From contig DMBA01000175.1 of NCBI GenBank assembly GCA_003446315.1, positions 1-29,853 of the forward strand: a stretch of 29,853 nt of DNA, written 5' to 3'. This DNA comes from Ruminococcus sp. Its GTDB lineage: Bacteria; Bacillota; Clostridia; Oscillospirales; Ruminococcaceae. A model generated the notes under the pieces. That model did no database searches. It worked only from the letters and a program-made list of their open reading frames with translations, and was not told the origin of the DNA. The position numbers and the translations under genes were made by a program. Position 1 is the first letter of the stretch, and every line of letters starts with the position of its first letter. Positions 1 through 7,667 of the stretch are shown piece after piece.

Positions 1-617
1 GCATATTGTTCTGCATATTCACGGTCATGCGAGACAATAATGACCAGTTTCTCTTTCGAGAGCTTTTTCAGTGTATCCAGAACCTGTCTGCCGGTGTTGG
101 AATCCAGTGCGCCGGTCGGTTCATCTGCCATGATGATCTCCGGATTTTTGACCAGTGCACGGGCGATTGCGACACGCTGCTTTTGTCCGCCGGAAAGCTC
201 ATTCGGATTGCGGTCGCCGAAGCCTTCCAGATCCACTTCCTTCAAGATGCGGTTCAGTTCTTCATCGGACGCTTTTTTGCCTTGCAGTTCCAGTGCCAGT
301 GCAATATTGGCACCGACGGTGAATTCTTCCAGCACGTTATATTCCTGAAAGATGAAACCGACGTATGTATTGCGGTAACTGTCAAAACGCTGCTGGTCGA
401 AATCCTTTGAGGATATGCCTTTGATGATGATTTCGCCGTCATCGTATTGATCGAGACCGCCGAGCAGATTCAGCATCGTCGATTTTCCGGAACCGGATTT
501 TCCAAGCAGAAAGACCATGCCTTTTTCCGGGAACCGCAGCGAAATGTGATCGACTGCCGTTACCGGCGTGCCCTTTTTGGGCTTATAGATCTTGAATAGA
601 TTTTTGGTTTCGAGCAT
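1..617 (-). CDS. ABC transporter ATP-binding protein (MacB/LolD type), C-terminus cut by window edge
   Basis: This is the cytoplasmic ATPase subunit or domain of an ABC transporter of the MacB/LolD/FtsX-associated class, which powers export or mechanotransmission rather than import. The reading frame runs off the left end, so only the first 205 residues are visible. They contain, in order, the Walker A motif GKSGSGKST (39-47), a Q-loop glutamine in FIFQEYN (about 91), the signature LSGGQ (141-145), Walker B IIMADE (161-166) and the switch histidine in VSHD (197). All catalytic residues are intact. The ATG at 615-617 has a clear GGGGAGGA ribosome binding site about 6 nt upstream and a promoter 40 nt further upstream. 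In Clostridia such domains are often fused to FtsX-like permease domains in one long protein. Whether that is so here lies outside the window. The transported substrate cannot be inferred. Confidence 0.93.
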   Translation of the reverse strand, partial: MLETKNLFKIYKPKKGTPVTAVDHISLRFPEKGMVFLLGKSGSGKSTMLNLLGGLDQYDDGEIIIKGISSKDFDQQRFDSYRNTYVGFIFQEYNVLEEFTVGANIALALELQGKKASDEELNRILKEVDLEGFGDRNPNELSGGQKQRVAIARALVKNPEIIMADEPTGALDSNTGRQVLDTLKKLSKEKLVIIVSHDREYAEQY

Positions 618-658
618 TGTTGTTCCTCCCCTAACCGCAGATATGTTTGAGCAATTTT

Positions 659-687
659 ATTATAGCAGATACGACATTAAGATACAA
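659..687 (-). promoter_or_regulatory. Promoter for the ABC transporter gene
   Basis: On the minus strand a TTGTAT -35 box (682-687) is followed after exactly 17 bp by a perfect TATAAT -10 box (659-664). Transcription would start near 652 and give a short leader with the GGGGAGGA ribosome binding site of the ABC gene. This is a sigma-A type promoter judged by sequence only. Confidence 0.7.
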
Positions 688-764
688 GTGGTTCGCTCTT
701 TAAGTTTTTATGAATATGGACATTCCCATTCACCCGGCGGACATGGTTTCGACACAAAACGGAA

Positions 765-802
765 TGCCCCGAAACAACCTGCATGCAGACTGCTTCGGGG
801 CA
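765..802 (-). terminator. Hairpin, probable terminator of the ROK regulator gene
   Basis: A perfect 9-bp inverted repeat (TGCCCCGAA at 765-773 against TTCGGGGCA at 794-802) encloses a 20-nt loop that itself contains the self-complementary CTGCATGCAG. It begins about 25 nt after the stop of the ROK gene and is followed on that strand by only a modest T-run (CCGTTTTG). Position and stem strength suggest a terminator, but the weak U-tract leaves room for a regulatory hairpin. Confidence 0.55.
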
Positions 803-826
803 AATTGCCATATGATTTTTTGTGCC

Positions 827-2020
827 TTAGTTGCCGGTTTCACCCGGGAGCATACCGCCGAGATCAAAGAACTGGCGCTCAACGGCAAGTGCGCTGCCGG
901 CGAGGAAGGTATCTTTGCCGCTGATGCCGCTGAATACGAGCTTGATGCGGCGGGAATCACCGGTCAAAGATGAGAGCTTTTTCTGGAGATAATCAAATGC
1001 TTTCTCGCAGAAACGGAAGCTCTGGAGTGTTACTCTGCTTGCAGAGGAAAGCGTTGCGTAGTTGTAAATCAGGAATACGAACCGGTCAATGAGCGTTTCG
1101 ATGATCGGTGTTACATCCGGATCGCCGGCGGTGTAAAGATCATTGATCTGCTCGATGGTCAGTTTTTCGCCCTTGACCGCTGCGACCTTCTCAATCAGTG
1201 CGGGACGGGAAATCTCTGCATGCACGGAACCATCCGGATAGCCTTCCTTCTTGATGCCGTTCATGCATGCAACGGCTCTGCTGATCGCGGACGGATCTTT
1301 GCTGCATCCGCCGATGATCTCATGACCGACAATCAGTGCAGAATAATAGCTCTGACCGGAATATACAAGAAGCTGGCTTCCGCCGGCCATATCGCTGTAA
1401 TCAATATTGGCAAGGGCATAAAGGCTGATCGCACTTGCGGTCTGAACCGGAACGCTCAGCTCCATCTCAAGGAGATAGCCGAGCTTCTCATAACAGACTT
1501 CACCCTTCTTGAACTCTCCGCGGAGCTGTGCGCTGCGGGACGGAATGACACCGACACCGAGTCCGAGAATCTGCTTGTTGTTCAGATTGTGCTTTTTCAG
1601 CAATTCGCGGCAGCTTGTGACAATGAAAGAAATGATCTCATCCGGCTCGGTGGAATCGTCGATTTCTTTGTAGCACTGACCGATGACCTCGTTTGCAAGA
1701 TTCGAGATGCCGACGCTGATACATTCTTCGTCGATGATCGCACCCAGCACATATTTATAGTTGGGATTGATGCGGATCATGGTCTTCTTTCTGCCTTTTT
1801 TCTTCGGCTGATCGGCAGCATCCGGAAGGGGCCCGTTCATATCTTCCAGAATATTCTGTGCGATCATCTGGTTGGTGATGATCGTGACGGCAGCGCGGGT
1901 CAGGGAAAGCTGTGCTGCAATATCGACTCTTGCGAGCATGCCGGACTGACGGATCGCCAGCAGGATCTGCTTTCGGTTTCTGCGTTTCAAATCAAGTTTA
2001 CTGATACCCTTTGTATCCAT
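827..2020 (-). CDS. ROK-family transcriptional regulator (NagC/XylR type), kinase motifs degenerate
   Basis: ROK proteins of this type pair an N-terminal winged helix-turn-helix with a sugar-kinase-like domain that senses a carbohydrate and controls sugar-use genes. The first 70 residues here form the helix-turn-helix (LDLKRRNRKQILLAI, then DIAAQLSLTRAAVTIITN). The rest has ROK-like length and layout, with GLGVGV and an SALIVGHEIIGG-like segment. I cannot find the phosphate-binding DxGGT loop, the catalytic Asp or the zinc-binding CxCGxxGC motif, so it is probably a regulator without kinase activity. The start at 2020 is chosen because GAGAGGAAG precedes it. A longer in-frame form reaches 2143 but would begin inside the likely promoter and add a low-complexity tail. 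It appears monocistronic. Its ligand and targets are unknown, and no adjacent sugar-catabolism genes reveal them. The length is 397 residues. Confidence 0.85.
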   Translation of the reverse strand: MDTKGISKLDLKRRNRKQILLAIRQSGMLARVDIAAQLSLTRAAVTIITNQMIAQNILEDMNGPLPDAADQPKKKGRKKTMIRINPNYKYVLGAIIDEECISVGISNLANEVIGQCYKEIDDSTEPDEIISFIVTSCRELLKKHNLNNKQILGLGVGVIPSRSAQLRGEFKKGEVCYEKLGYLLEMELSVPVQTASAISLYALANIDYSDMAGGSQLLVYSGQSYYSALIVGHEIIGGCSKDPSAISRAVACMNGIKKEGYPDGSVHAEISRPALIEKVAAVKGEKLTIEQINDLYTAGDPDVTPIIETLIDRFVFLIYNYATLSSASRVTLQSFRFCEKAFDYLQKKLSSLTGDSRRIKLVFSGISGKDTFLAGSALAVERQFFDLGGMLPGETGN

Positions 2021-2042
2021 ACTGTTTCTTCCTCTCTGTTTT

Positions 2043-2074
2043 TTTTGGAAAATTTTGAATTTGTTTTGGAAAAT
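2043..2074 (-). promoter_or_regulatory. Tandem 11-bp direct repeat in the ROK gene leader, possible operator
   Basis: TTTTGGAAAAT (plus strand) occurs exactly at 2043-2053 and again at 2064-2074, a 21-bp period equal to two helical turns. The pair lies between the likely -10 box and the ribosome binding site of the ROK regulator, where a repressor would block transcription. Autoregulation is an inference. The tract is AT-rich, so a chance repeat is possible. Confidence 0.35.
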
Positions 2075-2114
2075 CTGTCTCGCACAATAAAACAATTGTA
2101 TTTTCGTTTCTTTT

Positions 2115-2143
2115 ATTATATCTACGTTCTGTGAACAATTCAT
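2115..2143 (-). promoter_or_regulatory. Probable promoter of the ROK regulator gene
   Basis: A perfect TATAAT on the minus strand (2115-2120) lies about 95 nt upstream of the chosen ATG. At 17-bp spacing the -35 hexamer (2138-2143, ATGAAT) is a poor match, so activity would be weak or activator-dependent, or the -35 lies elsewhere. Confidence 0.4.
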
Positions 2144-2232
2144 GAACTTAAAATGAAACTTGTGTAAAATAAAAGAACAATGATTTGTAGATTGTGCGAA
2201 ATTGCGCGGTTTTGTCTATATTTCCCAAGATG

Positions 2233-4929
2233 TCATACATTTAACGTCAATCCTGCGGTGCAAATGAGGATCGGAATGATATACACAATTAAGAAAAGCA
2301 TGAAACAGACCGATTTCTGAAGATGCATGGCATATTTTTCGAGTGTGTGCACCGGCAGCAGCCTGCGCTTTTGCAGCAGCAGCCAGAGCACAGCCGAAAG
2401 GATACCGGCAATGCCGAGCAGAAGTCCTGCCGGAAGCCCCTGCACATGAAATGTCAGTATCACATGGCTTTCGCCTTCCGGAATGCGGACTGCCATGCGG
2501 CAATCGCCGAGCCGTGCGATCGCTGCAGGCTGCCCGTTTACCGTCGCGGTAAAGCCTTCGTCATAAGCCGCAGAAAGAATCAGCGTGCGCGGGCGATCGG
2601 TGGAGCAATTGACCGTATACACGCCTTTTTCATAAGATAAAGATGCGCCCTCTGCCGAACGGAGCGCGGTTTGCACAGCATCCGGATCTATGCCGAATAC
2701 CCCAAAGCTGTCACAGGAAAAGTCATGATGCACCTTCACGCTGATGACCACATAATCATGATCGGCTTCATGCAGAAGCTGAATGCCGTTCAAATTATTT
2801 TGCGGATAATCCGCCGCTTTGGTCAAGCCGTTGCAAAGAACAGAGACTGCGCCGTCCCGCGGGGTGCCAAGCTCTGTACCCGTCTGGGTGTACAGATCAA
2901 AATACAGCGCCTGATGTGCGGGCACAAACATGGAATAACGGATCTCGCCTTCCTTGTTGGGGTCGATGCGCGTGCAGATGGTGTGCCCTTCTGCATCCGT
3001 GCGAAGCTGCACATTGTCAGTCGCAGTCGGTGCATATTCGGTGACGGTGTTTACAGGACAGCCAAGCTGCGCTGCAAGCATCCGCTGTACGGCGATCCGG
3101 CTGCCTTCCGGCAGAGCTGTCAGCGTTTCCGGCGCTGCATCTGTATAAACTGCGGGCGGAAGCGTCAGCTCGCTTTCTGCGATCGAGAGGATGCCGTCTG
3201 TCCAGACCGGCTTTGCCCATGACGGGAAATCCGTGCGTGCGCCAAGCTGATAACGGACGTTCCAGATCGCATCCGAAAGGAGCGTTCCGCCGGTGGAAGG
3301 CACTTCCATCCAGTAAGAGCTGTAACCCAGCCGCTTCATTCCGGTGAGAAAATCGGCGCGGGTCAGTGAGGTGTAATGTGCGAGTGTCGGGTATCCGAGT
3401 GCGCCGAGCATATTGGCATGTGCATATTTTCGGGTCAGTCGGATCCGGGCTGTATTGTCATCCGGCGTGAGCTGTTCTGCTGCGGACATTGTCTGTGCAA
3501 GCAGCGGGTCATCATTGGCTACAGCGCCGAAATAGCAATCATAATTCATGAGGAATTCACAGAGAAATAATCCTGAAAGCAGCGCACAGCACAGCTTTCC
3601 GGAAATCAGACGTATCTGCTTGCAGGATAATGCAACGGAATACGCACAGGCACATATGCCGATCCATAAAACGGAAAGCATCGCATTGAGCGCACTGACC
3701 CATAGATCATTGGCATAAGAATACAAATATTGCGCAAAACAGATGTGCAGGGCTGCACCGGAAAACGGTACCGCGGCGGCACAGGCTGCCAGAAATGCAA
3801 GCAGAAACCGCTTCTGTGAACGGGATGTCTGTTCGGAATTGTCAGCGTCATCAGATGCGAGCTGTTTTCCGGCAAGCGTCAGCATCAGCAGGATCGGGAT
3901 CATGCCCCAGCGCAGCGGAAATGCCTGATAACTGCCGGTGTGCCACATAATATTGATCGGATCAAGCAGCAGTGCCGCTGCGAGCAGCCAGAACAGCATG
4001 CGGTCGCGTTTGGCAGCGCTTTTTTTGCCCAGTGCCGGCAGTGCACCCAGACCAAGTGCGGTACATCCCAACAGACAGATCTTGTCGCCGATGTGGTCAA
4101 ACAGATTTGCCTGCATCAGCACCTCTGCGACGGAACTTCCTCTGCCGGACTGCATCACCTGAATCAGACAGGGCAGCCAGACAAATGCCGTCAGACAGGC
4201 AGCCAGTATGCTGACTGCCCAGAAACGCAGCGCAATTGCGCCGCGCCGGTGCTTCGGAATGCTGTAATGCAGTGCGGCTGTCATGTCGATCAGCACGAAC
4301 AGAACGACCATATAGCAAAGATAAAAACAAAGCAGCATGGTCAGCGAAAGTGTAATCAGATAAGGCAGCGGCTCGCCCTTTTTTTGCAGGATCCGCAGTG
4401 CACACATCAGAAGCGGGAACAGCGCCATGACATCCAGCCACATCAGATTCTGATAATAGAACAGACCGTAACCGGAACAGCCATACATGACACCAAGCAG
4501 AATCACAAAGTACGGCGGCAGCGACCGGATGCGATACCGGAACCAATAAGCGCCGGTGCCCGATGCAAGTGCCAGCTTGCAGATCACAAGCAGCGTCACA
4601 AGCTGATCGGCAGGTAGATCTGTGCAGAAAATGAGCAGCGAAAGCGGATTGCTCAAAAAGAAAAAGTATACGCCGTAAAAGCGCATGCCGCCGGCATCCA
4701 GCAACGTATACGAAACGGATTCACCGCTGCGGACGATCTGCCGGAGCTGAAGCAGCAAAGGGACTGCCTGCTGTTCCATATCGCACCATACAACAGACTT
4801 GCTTCCGCAGGGAAATATGCCGTACAGCAGGTTGCAGATCAGGAACAGGAGCAGAGCTGCGGCACTTGCCGCAAGTGAAAGACGCAGCGCATCACCGCGA
4901 AGAAACTGTCGGATGCGCGTATTTTTCAT
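2233..4929 (-). CDS. yfhO: YfhO-family polytopic membrane protein
   Basis: YfhO proteins are large membrane proteins of Firmicutes resembling GT-C glycosyltransferases. The best-studied one, in Bacillus, is implicated in glycosylation of lipoteichoic acid. This 898-residue protein has the family layout. A membrane span (about 17-37) is followed by an extracytoplasmic loop with WCDMEQQ, then a series of spans up to about residue 450, a long soluble extracytoplasmic region (about 480-835), and two final spans (about 840-860 and 875-895). Typical family features include SNPLSLL, YGCSGYGLFYYQNLMWLD and a beta-rich domain ending in SHVILTFH. The ATG follows AGAGGGAT by about 8 nt. It is flanked by a 300-bp regulatory gap upstream and 90 bp downstream, so it is probably transcribed alone. 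The sugar or polymer acted on is unknown. Confidence 0.85.
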   Translation of the reverse strand: MKNTRIRQFLRGDALRLSLAASAAALLLFLICNLLYGIFPCGSKSVVWCDMEQQAVPLLLQLRQIVRSGESVSYTLLDAGGMRFYGVYFFFLSNPLSLLIFCTDLPADQLVTLLVICKLALASGTGAYWFRYRIRSLPPYFVILLGVMYGCSGYGLFYYQNLMWLDVMALFPLLMCALRILQKKGEPLPYLITLSLTMLLCFYLCYMVVLFVLIDMTAALHYSIPKHRRGAIALRFWAVSILAACLTAFVWLPCLIQVMQSGRGSSVAEVLMQANLFDHIGDKICLLGCTALGLGALPALGKKSAAKRDRMLFWLLAAALLLDPINIMWHTGSYQAFPLRWGMIPILLMLTLAGKQLASDDADNSEQTSRSQKRFLLAFLAACAAAVPFSGAALHICFAQYLYSYANDLWVSALNAMLSVLWIGICACAYSVALSCKQIRLISGKLCCALLSGLFLCEFLMNYDCYFGAVANDDPLLAQTMSAAEQLTPDDNTARIRLTRKYAHANMLGALGYPTLAHYTSLTRADFLTGMKRLGYSSYWMEVPSTGGTLLSDAIWNVRYQLGARTDFPSWAKPVWTDGILSIAESELTLPPAVYTDAAPETLTALPEGSRIAVQRMLAAQLGCPVNTVTEYAPTATDNVQLRTDAEGHTICTRIDPNKEGEIRYSMFVPAHQALYFDLYTQTGTELGTPRDGAVSVLCNGLTKAADYPQNNLNGIQLLHEADHDYVVISVKVHHDFSCDSFGVFGIDPDAVQTALRSAEGASLSYEKGVYTVNCSTDRPRTLILSAAYDEGFTATVNGQPAAIARLGDCRMAVRIPEGESHVILTFHVQGLPAGLLLGIAGILSAVLWLLLQKRRLLPVHTLEKYAMHLQKSVCFMLFLIVYIIPILICTAGLTLNV

Positions 4930-4963
4930 ATAAGATCCCTCTTTATAGCTTTCGAATAATTAT

Positions 4964-4992
4964 ATCATATCATATAAATGTATAAAATGCAA
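4964..4992 (-). promoter_or_regulatory. Promoter-like region upstream of the YfhO gene
   Basis: On the minus strand TTGCAT (4987-4992) is followed at 17 bp by TATGAT (4964-4969). An overlapping perfect TATAAT (4959-4964) sits five bases further on but at a 22-bp spacing. The tract is very AT-rich and is 35-60 nt upstream of the YfhO start codon. One promoter here is likely; which -10 is used is unclear. Confidence 0.5.
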
Positions 4993-5118
4993 GCGGATTC
5001 ATAAATTCTTCATATTTGAACCGGAAACTTTCTTTTGCGGATACGCTGTTTTTCTATAAATTTGAGATATTAGCTATCATTATGTTACAAGATGAATAAA
5101 TGGACAAAAAGACGGTCG

Positions 5119-5152
5119 AAAAAACGCTTTGTGATTTTACAATCACTTTTTT
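5119..5152. terminator. Possible bidirectional terminator or operator palindrome
   Basis: GTGATT (5131-5136), loop TTAC and AATCAC (5141-5146) form a perfect 6-bp palindrome. Six T follow at once on the plus strand (5147-5152). On the minus strand the six A at 5119-5124 give a T6 run six bases after the stem. The stem is short and AT-rich. It could terminate transcripts of the nine-gene operon about 80 nt after its last stop, or be a dimeric repressor site. Confidence 0.35.
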
Positions 5153-5193
5153 GACACAATACCGCGCTTTTTTGGAATAATGCATATGCCGCA

Positions 5194-5229
5194 GAAATTC
5201 CGCAGCTCCGATGGAAACTGCGGAATTTC
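5194..5229 (-). terminator. Strong hairpin immediately after the nine-gene operon
   Basis: GAAATTCCGCAG (5194-5205) and CTGCGGAATTTC (5218-5229) form a perfect 12-bp stem with a 12-nt loop. It starts two bases after the last stop codon of the operon. No U-tract follows on either strand, so it may protect the mRNA 3' end or act with the downstream palindrome at 5119-5152 rather than terminate alone. Confidence 0.55.
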
Positions 5230-5231
5230 GT

Positions 5232-6680
5232 TCACGAAAGCATGAGTTTTTGCAGCAGCAGTGCCGTCAGGATGCCGTATCCGCCGACAATGCAGACTTT
5301 TGCCGCGCACAACAGTTTTTGCTGCTTTTCCGATGCGCGGTGATGCGCCAGCAGCGCTTTTGCCGATTCCCCGCAGCGCTCCTGCGCCTTTTGTTCTGCG
5401 GAAAACTGGTCATCCCAAAGGAAGACCGCACCCTGTATCAGCAGCATCAGGACAAGATCCAGCATCACCGTGCGCAGATGGATTATCCGGAAATCAATGC
5501 AGATTGCCAGAAAGACCAGAAAGATCACGACCGGACTTGCATGCCAGCGGAACCGGTGCTGGTTCAATACGGAAAGCGCACTGCCTGTGACCATCAGATA
5601 TACGGAGATCAATACCGCTGCCGTGCAGATACGCAAATGATAATACAGCATCAGATGGGATGCCGCTGCAAGCACGGAAAGCAGCATCAGCAGCCCGAAC
5701 GGTTTGATCTTTGTGCTCGCTGCAAATCGGTTCAGCGCACTCTCCCCGCCGACCGCGATCAGAAACGGAACCGATAAAACTGCGTATATGACAGGAATCA
5801 AAAATGCGTGCGCAAACGGCAGCTTCATCGAAAACTCCAGCAGGATCAATAAAAAGAAAAATGATGTGAACATCGCCGTTTCGCCGTTGCTGAAATGTTC
5901 GTCATCCTGAAAACGCGCACAGATGATCGCCATGCCGCATGCTGCCCCAAGCAGACAGAAAAACGGTAACAGCGGGAATCCGGCGGACAGGTGCAGAAGC
6001 GGCTTCCCGCTTGAAAGATACGGCAGAAATGCGATCACTGCCGCGATGCTGCTGCCTGCAAGCTGGATCGGGCTGAACGTCGCATAATGCGCACTGTCCG
6101 AAACCATTCGGTTCTCTGCGATCATCAGCAGATCAAACAGGAAATAGATCACCGTGAGAGCTGCCGGAATGCAGATGATCGCCGGCGAACGGAGAAATGA
6201 TCCGGTCACGGCATAGATCACGCAAAGCGCGGACAGCATGTGAAGGGATTTTTCGATCCAGCGATTTTTGATCTTTTCACTGACGATCAGCGCGGCAACT
6301 GCGATGCCGAGCGACACATAAAATGCCGGTGTACGGAAGATGCCGACCAGTTTTTGCAGCGTCCCGAAAAATTTGTCCGGCTCTTTGCAGCAGGTCACTG
6401 CCGAGATGCTCAGAACTGTCCAGAACAGAAAATGTCCGGCTTTGAATTTGACAGAATGCAGCGGAAGTCCGGTTTTCGGGAAGACACAGCATCCGCTGAT
6501 GAACATGCCCAGCAGACAAAATGCCAGCGCTGCAATGCCGATGACCGAATAAAACCGGATGCAGTGCCAGATAAGAAAGCCGGCGGATAACCCGAACAGC
6601 ATGTAATTTTTGATGCACACACGGCGATCCGGTGCCTGTATATAAGCAGGTGTGCCGCTGTTTGCTGCCGCCGCGCTCAT
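5232..6680 (-). CDS. Polytopic membrane protein of unknown function, last gene of the tubulin/GTPase operon
   Basis: I do not recognise a family. The 482-residue protein is almost entirely hydrophobic. After a short N-terminal cytosolic stretch (1-25) I count about 14 membrane spans, distributed to the C-terminus, separated by short loops with many Lys/Arg (for example SEKIKNRWIEK near 190 and FQDDEHFSNGE near 300). No transporter signature or catalytic motif is visible. The ATG at 6678-6680 overlaps the stop of the upstream TPR gene in an ATGA arrangement, which implies translational coupling. A frame open further upstream only repeats the neighbour's DNA in another phase. Its place at the end of an operon of soluble NTPases suggests it is the membrane target, channel or scaffold of the system. 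That is an inference. Confidence 0.8.
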   Translation of the reverse strand: MSAAAANSGTPAYIQAPDRRVCIKNYMLFGLSAGFLIWHCIRFYSVIGIAALAFCLLGMFISGCCVFPKTGLPLHSVKFKAGHFLFWTVLSISAVTCCKEPDKFFGTLQKLVGIFRTPAFYVSLGIAVAALIVSEKIKNRWIEKSLHMLSALCVIYAVTGSFLRSPAIICIPAALTVIYFLFDLLMIAENRMVSDSAHYATFSPIQLAGSSIAAVIAFLPYLSSGKPLLHLSAGFPLLPFFCLLGAACGMAIICARFQDDEHFSNGETAMFTSFFFLLILLEFSMKLPFAHAFLIPVIYAVLSVPFLIAVGGESALNRFAASTKIKPFGLLMLLSVLAAASHLMLYYHLRICTAAVLISVYLMVTGSALSVLNQHRFRWHASPVVIFLVFLAICIDFRIIHLRTVMLDLVLMLLIQGAVFLWDDQFSAEQKAQERCGESAKALLAHHRASEKQQKLLCAAKVCIVGGYGILTALLLQKLMLS

Positions 6681-7666
6681 ATTGTCACATCCATTCCGGC
6701 AAAGAGAAATCCGACCGCCCCGAGAAAACAGAAAATCTCTATGAAAAAGAGCAGCTTCGATTGTACCAGCGGATTGCGCAGGAACTGTATGACCGAGAAT
6801 CCCGCACAGCCCAGCATGCAGGCGGTGAGGATCAGCGGGATCGTCTTGCCGATGCCCGCCGCATTGCCTGATAACAACAGAAATCCAATAAAACCGGCGC
6901 AAAGCAGCATGAAGAGAAACTGTGCCGCGATCGTGCGCAGATCACTGCGTTTGATCAGCTCCAGAACAAACACATGATTCCGGCGCTCCTCATTCAGCGC
7001 CGCACCGCCGAAACGACAATAAAATCGCTGTGCCTGCGCATATTTCCCAATGGACATATAATAATCTCCCAAGCGGAGTGCTGCCGGTATGTTGCCGCGG
7101 GATGCGGCGGTCAGCAGACTCTTTTCGCCTTTTTTTCGTGCATCGTCATCTTCTGCGGCGATGGACATGTTTCCGTACTGATAATACGCTTCTGTCACAT
7201 CCGCACGCATCAGCTCTGCATAAAGCGATGCCGCCGTGTTGGGGTCATCCTGCTTTTTGGCAGCGTTGGAAAGATAACTGCGCACATCATCATAAGAATA
7301 GTATTTTTTCATTTCCGGCGGCTCTGTATCCGAAAGGATCTCGTTCGCCGGAACCGGATCACCGGGGATCTGCACTTCACACAGCTTCAGCAGCACCGAA
7401 AGATGCTCCGCACATGCTTCATATTGCAGCTTCGTTTCCTGAATGCATGTGCGCAGCATATTTTGATATTCGACAAGGGTGATCTCGGATTGCTCCAGAA
7501 GTGCGGCTGGATTGATGCTGCTCAGACAAAGCAGCAGTGCCTGCATCTCTGTGGAGTAAAGCGCTTTTTCGTGTAACAGTGCAATCAGCTCCTGACGCTT
7601 TTCCGGCAGCAGAAGCTCTTTGCCGTTTGCGGTCGTCAGGACATTCAGAATATCGTAGTTCGTCAT
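6677..7666 (-). CDS. TPR/Sel1-like protein with three C-terminal membrane spans
   Basis: The 329-residue protein has a helical N-terminal part (1-110), then a TPR/Sel1-like solenoid (about 125-225). The clearest repeat units are AASLYAELMRADVTEAYYQYGNM and AALRLGDYYMSIGKYAQAQRFY. Three hydrophobic spans follow (about 243-265, 272-292 and 303-324). Such proteins usually act as membrane-tethered scaffolds that dock partner proteins through the repeats, facing the cytosol here if the N-terminus is inside. The start at 7666 is preferred because GAGGAG lies 9 nt upstream. An in-frame ATG at 7675 directly abuts that GAGGAG and is unlikely. The gene begins one base after the pseudokinase stop and overlaps the following membrane-protein gene, so these products are probably made together. 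I do not recognise a specific family. Confidence 0.78.
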   Translation of the reverse strand: MTNYDILNVLTTANGKELLLPEKRQELIALLHEKALYSTEMQALLLCLSSINPAALLEQSEITLVEYQNMLRTCIQETKLQYEACAEHLSVLLKLCEVQIPGDPVPANEILSDTEPPEMKKYYSYDDVRSYLSNAAKKQDDPNTAASLYAELMRADVTEAYYQYGNMSIAAEDDDARKKGEKSLLTAASRGNIPAALRLGDYYMSIGKYAQAQRFYCRFGGAALNEERRNHVFVLELIKRSDLRTIAAQFLFMLLCAGFIGFLLLSGNAAGIGKTIPLILTACMLGCAGFSVIQFLRNPLVQSKLLFFIEIFCFLGAVGFLFAGMDVTI

Positions 7667-7667
7667 A

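Larger units (their letters stand above)
4930..5231. other. 302-bp intergenic region between the nine-gene operon and the YfhO gene
   Basis: No credible gene is present on either strand. From the operon side it holds a perfect 12-bp inverted repeat (5194-5229), an AT-rich 6-bp palindrome flanked by runs of six A and six T (5119-5152), a plus-strand TTGACA (5151-5156) with no good -10 partner, and the YfhO promoter region near 4959-4992. The remainder (about 4993-5118) shows nothing I can assign. Confidence 0.6.

Noticed and set aside
2021..2143. A 41-residue N-terminal extension of the ROK regulator.
   Set aside because: It would start upstream of the likely -10 box, has no ribosome binding site, and encodes a low-complexity Lys/Gln/Phe-rich tail not expected in the family.
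2144..2232. Hairpin around GCGAAATTGCGC as terminator of the YfhO gene.
   Set aside because: The stem is only 3-4 bp and no T-run follows on the minus strand.
5129..5148. CRP-type site (TGTGA...TCACT).
   Set aside because: The half-sites are 8 bp apart rather than the 6 bp needed by CRP, and the organism type makes a CRP regulon unlikely.
5151..5180. Plus-strand promoter for a small RNA starting at TTGACA 5151.
   Set aside because: No acceptable -10 lies 16-18 bp downstream, and the RNA would run at once into the antisense of the operon's last gene.
6681..6902. N-terminal extension of the polytopic membrane protein into the TPR gene.
   Set aside because: The added residues are the TPR gene's DNA read in another phase. 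The ATG overlapping the TPR stop (ATGA) is the natural start.
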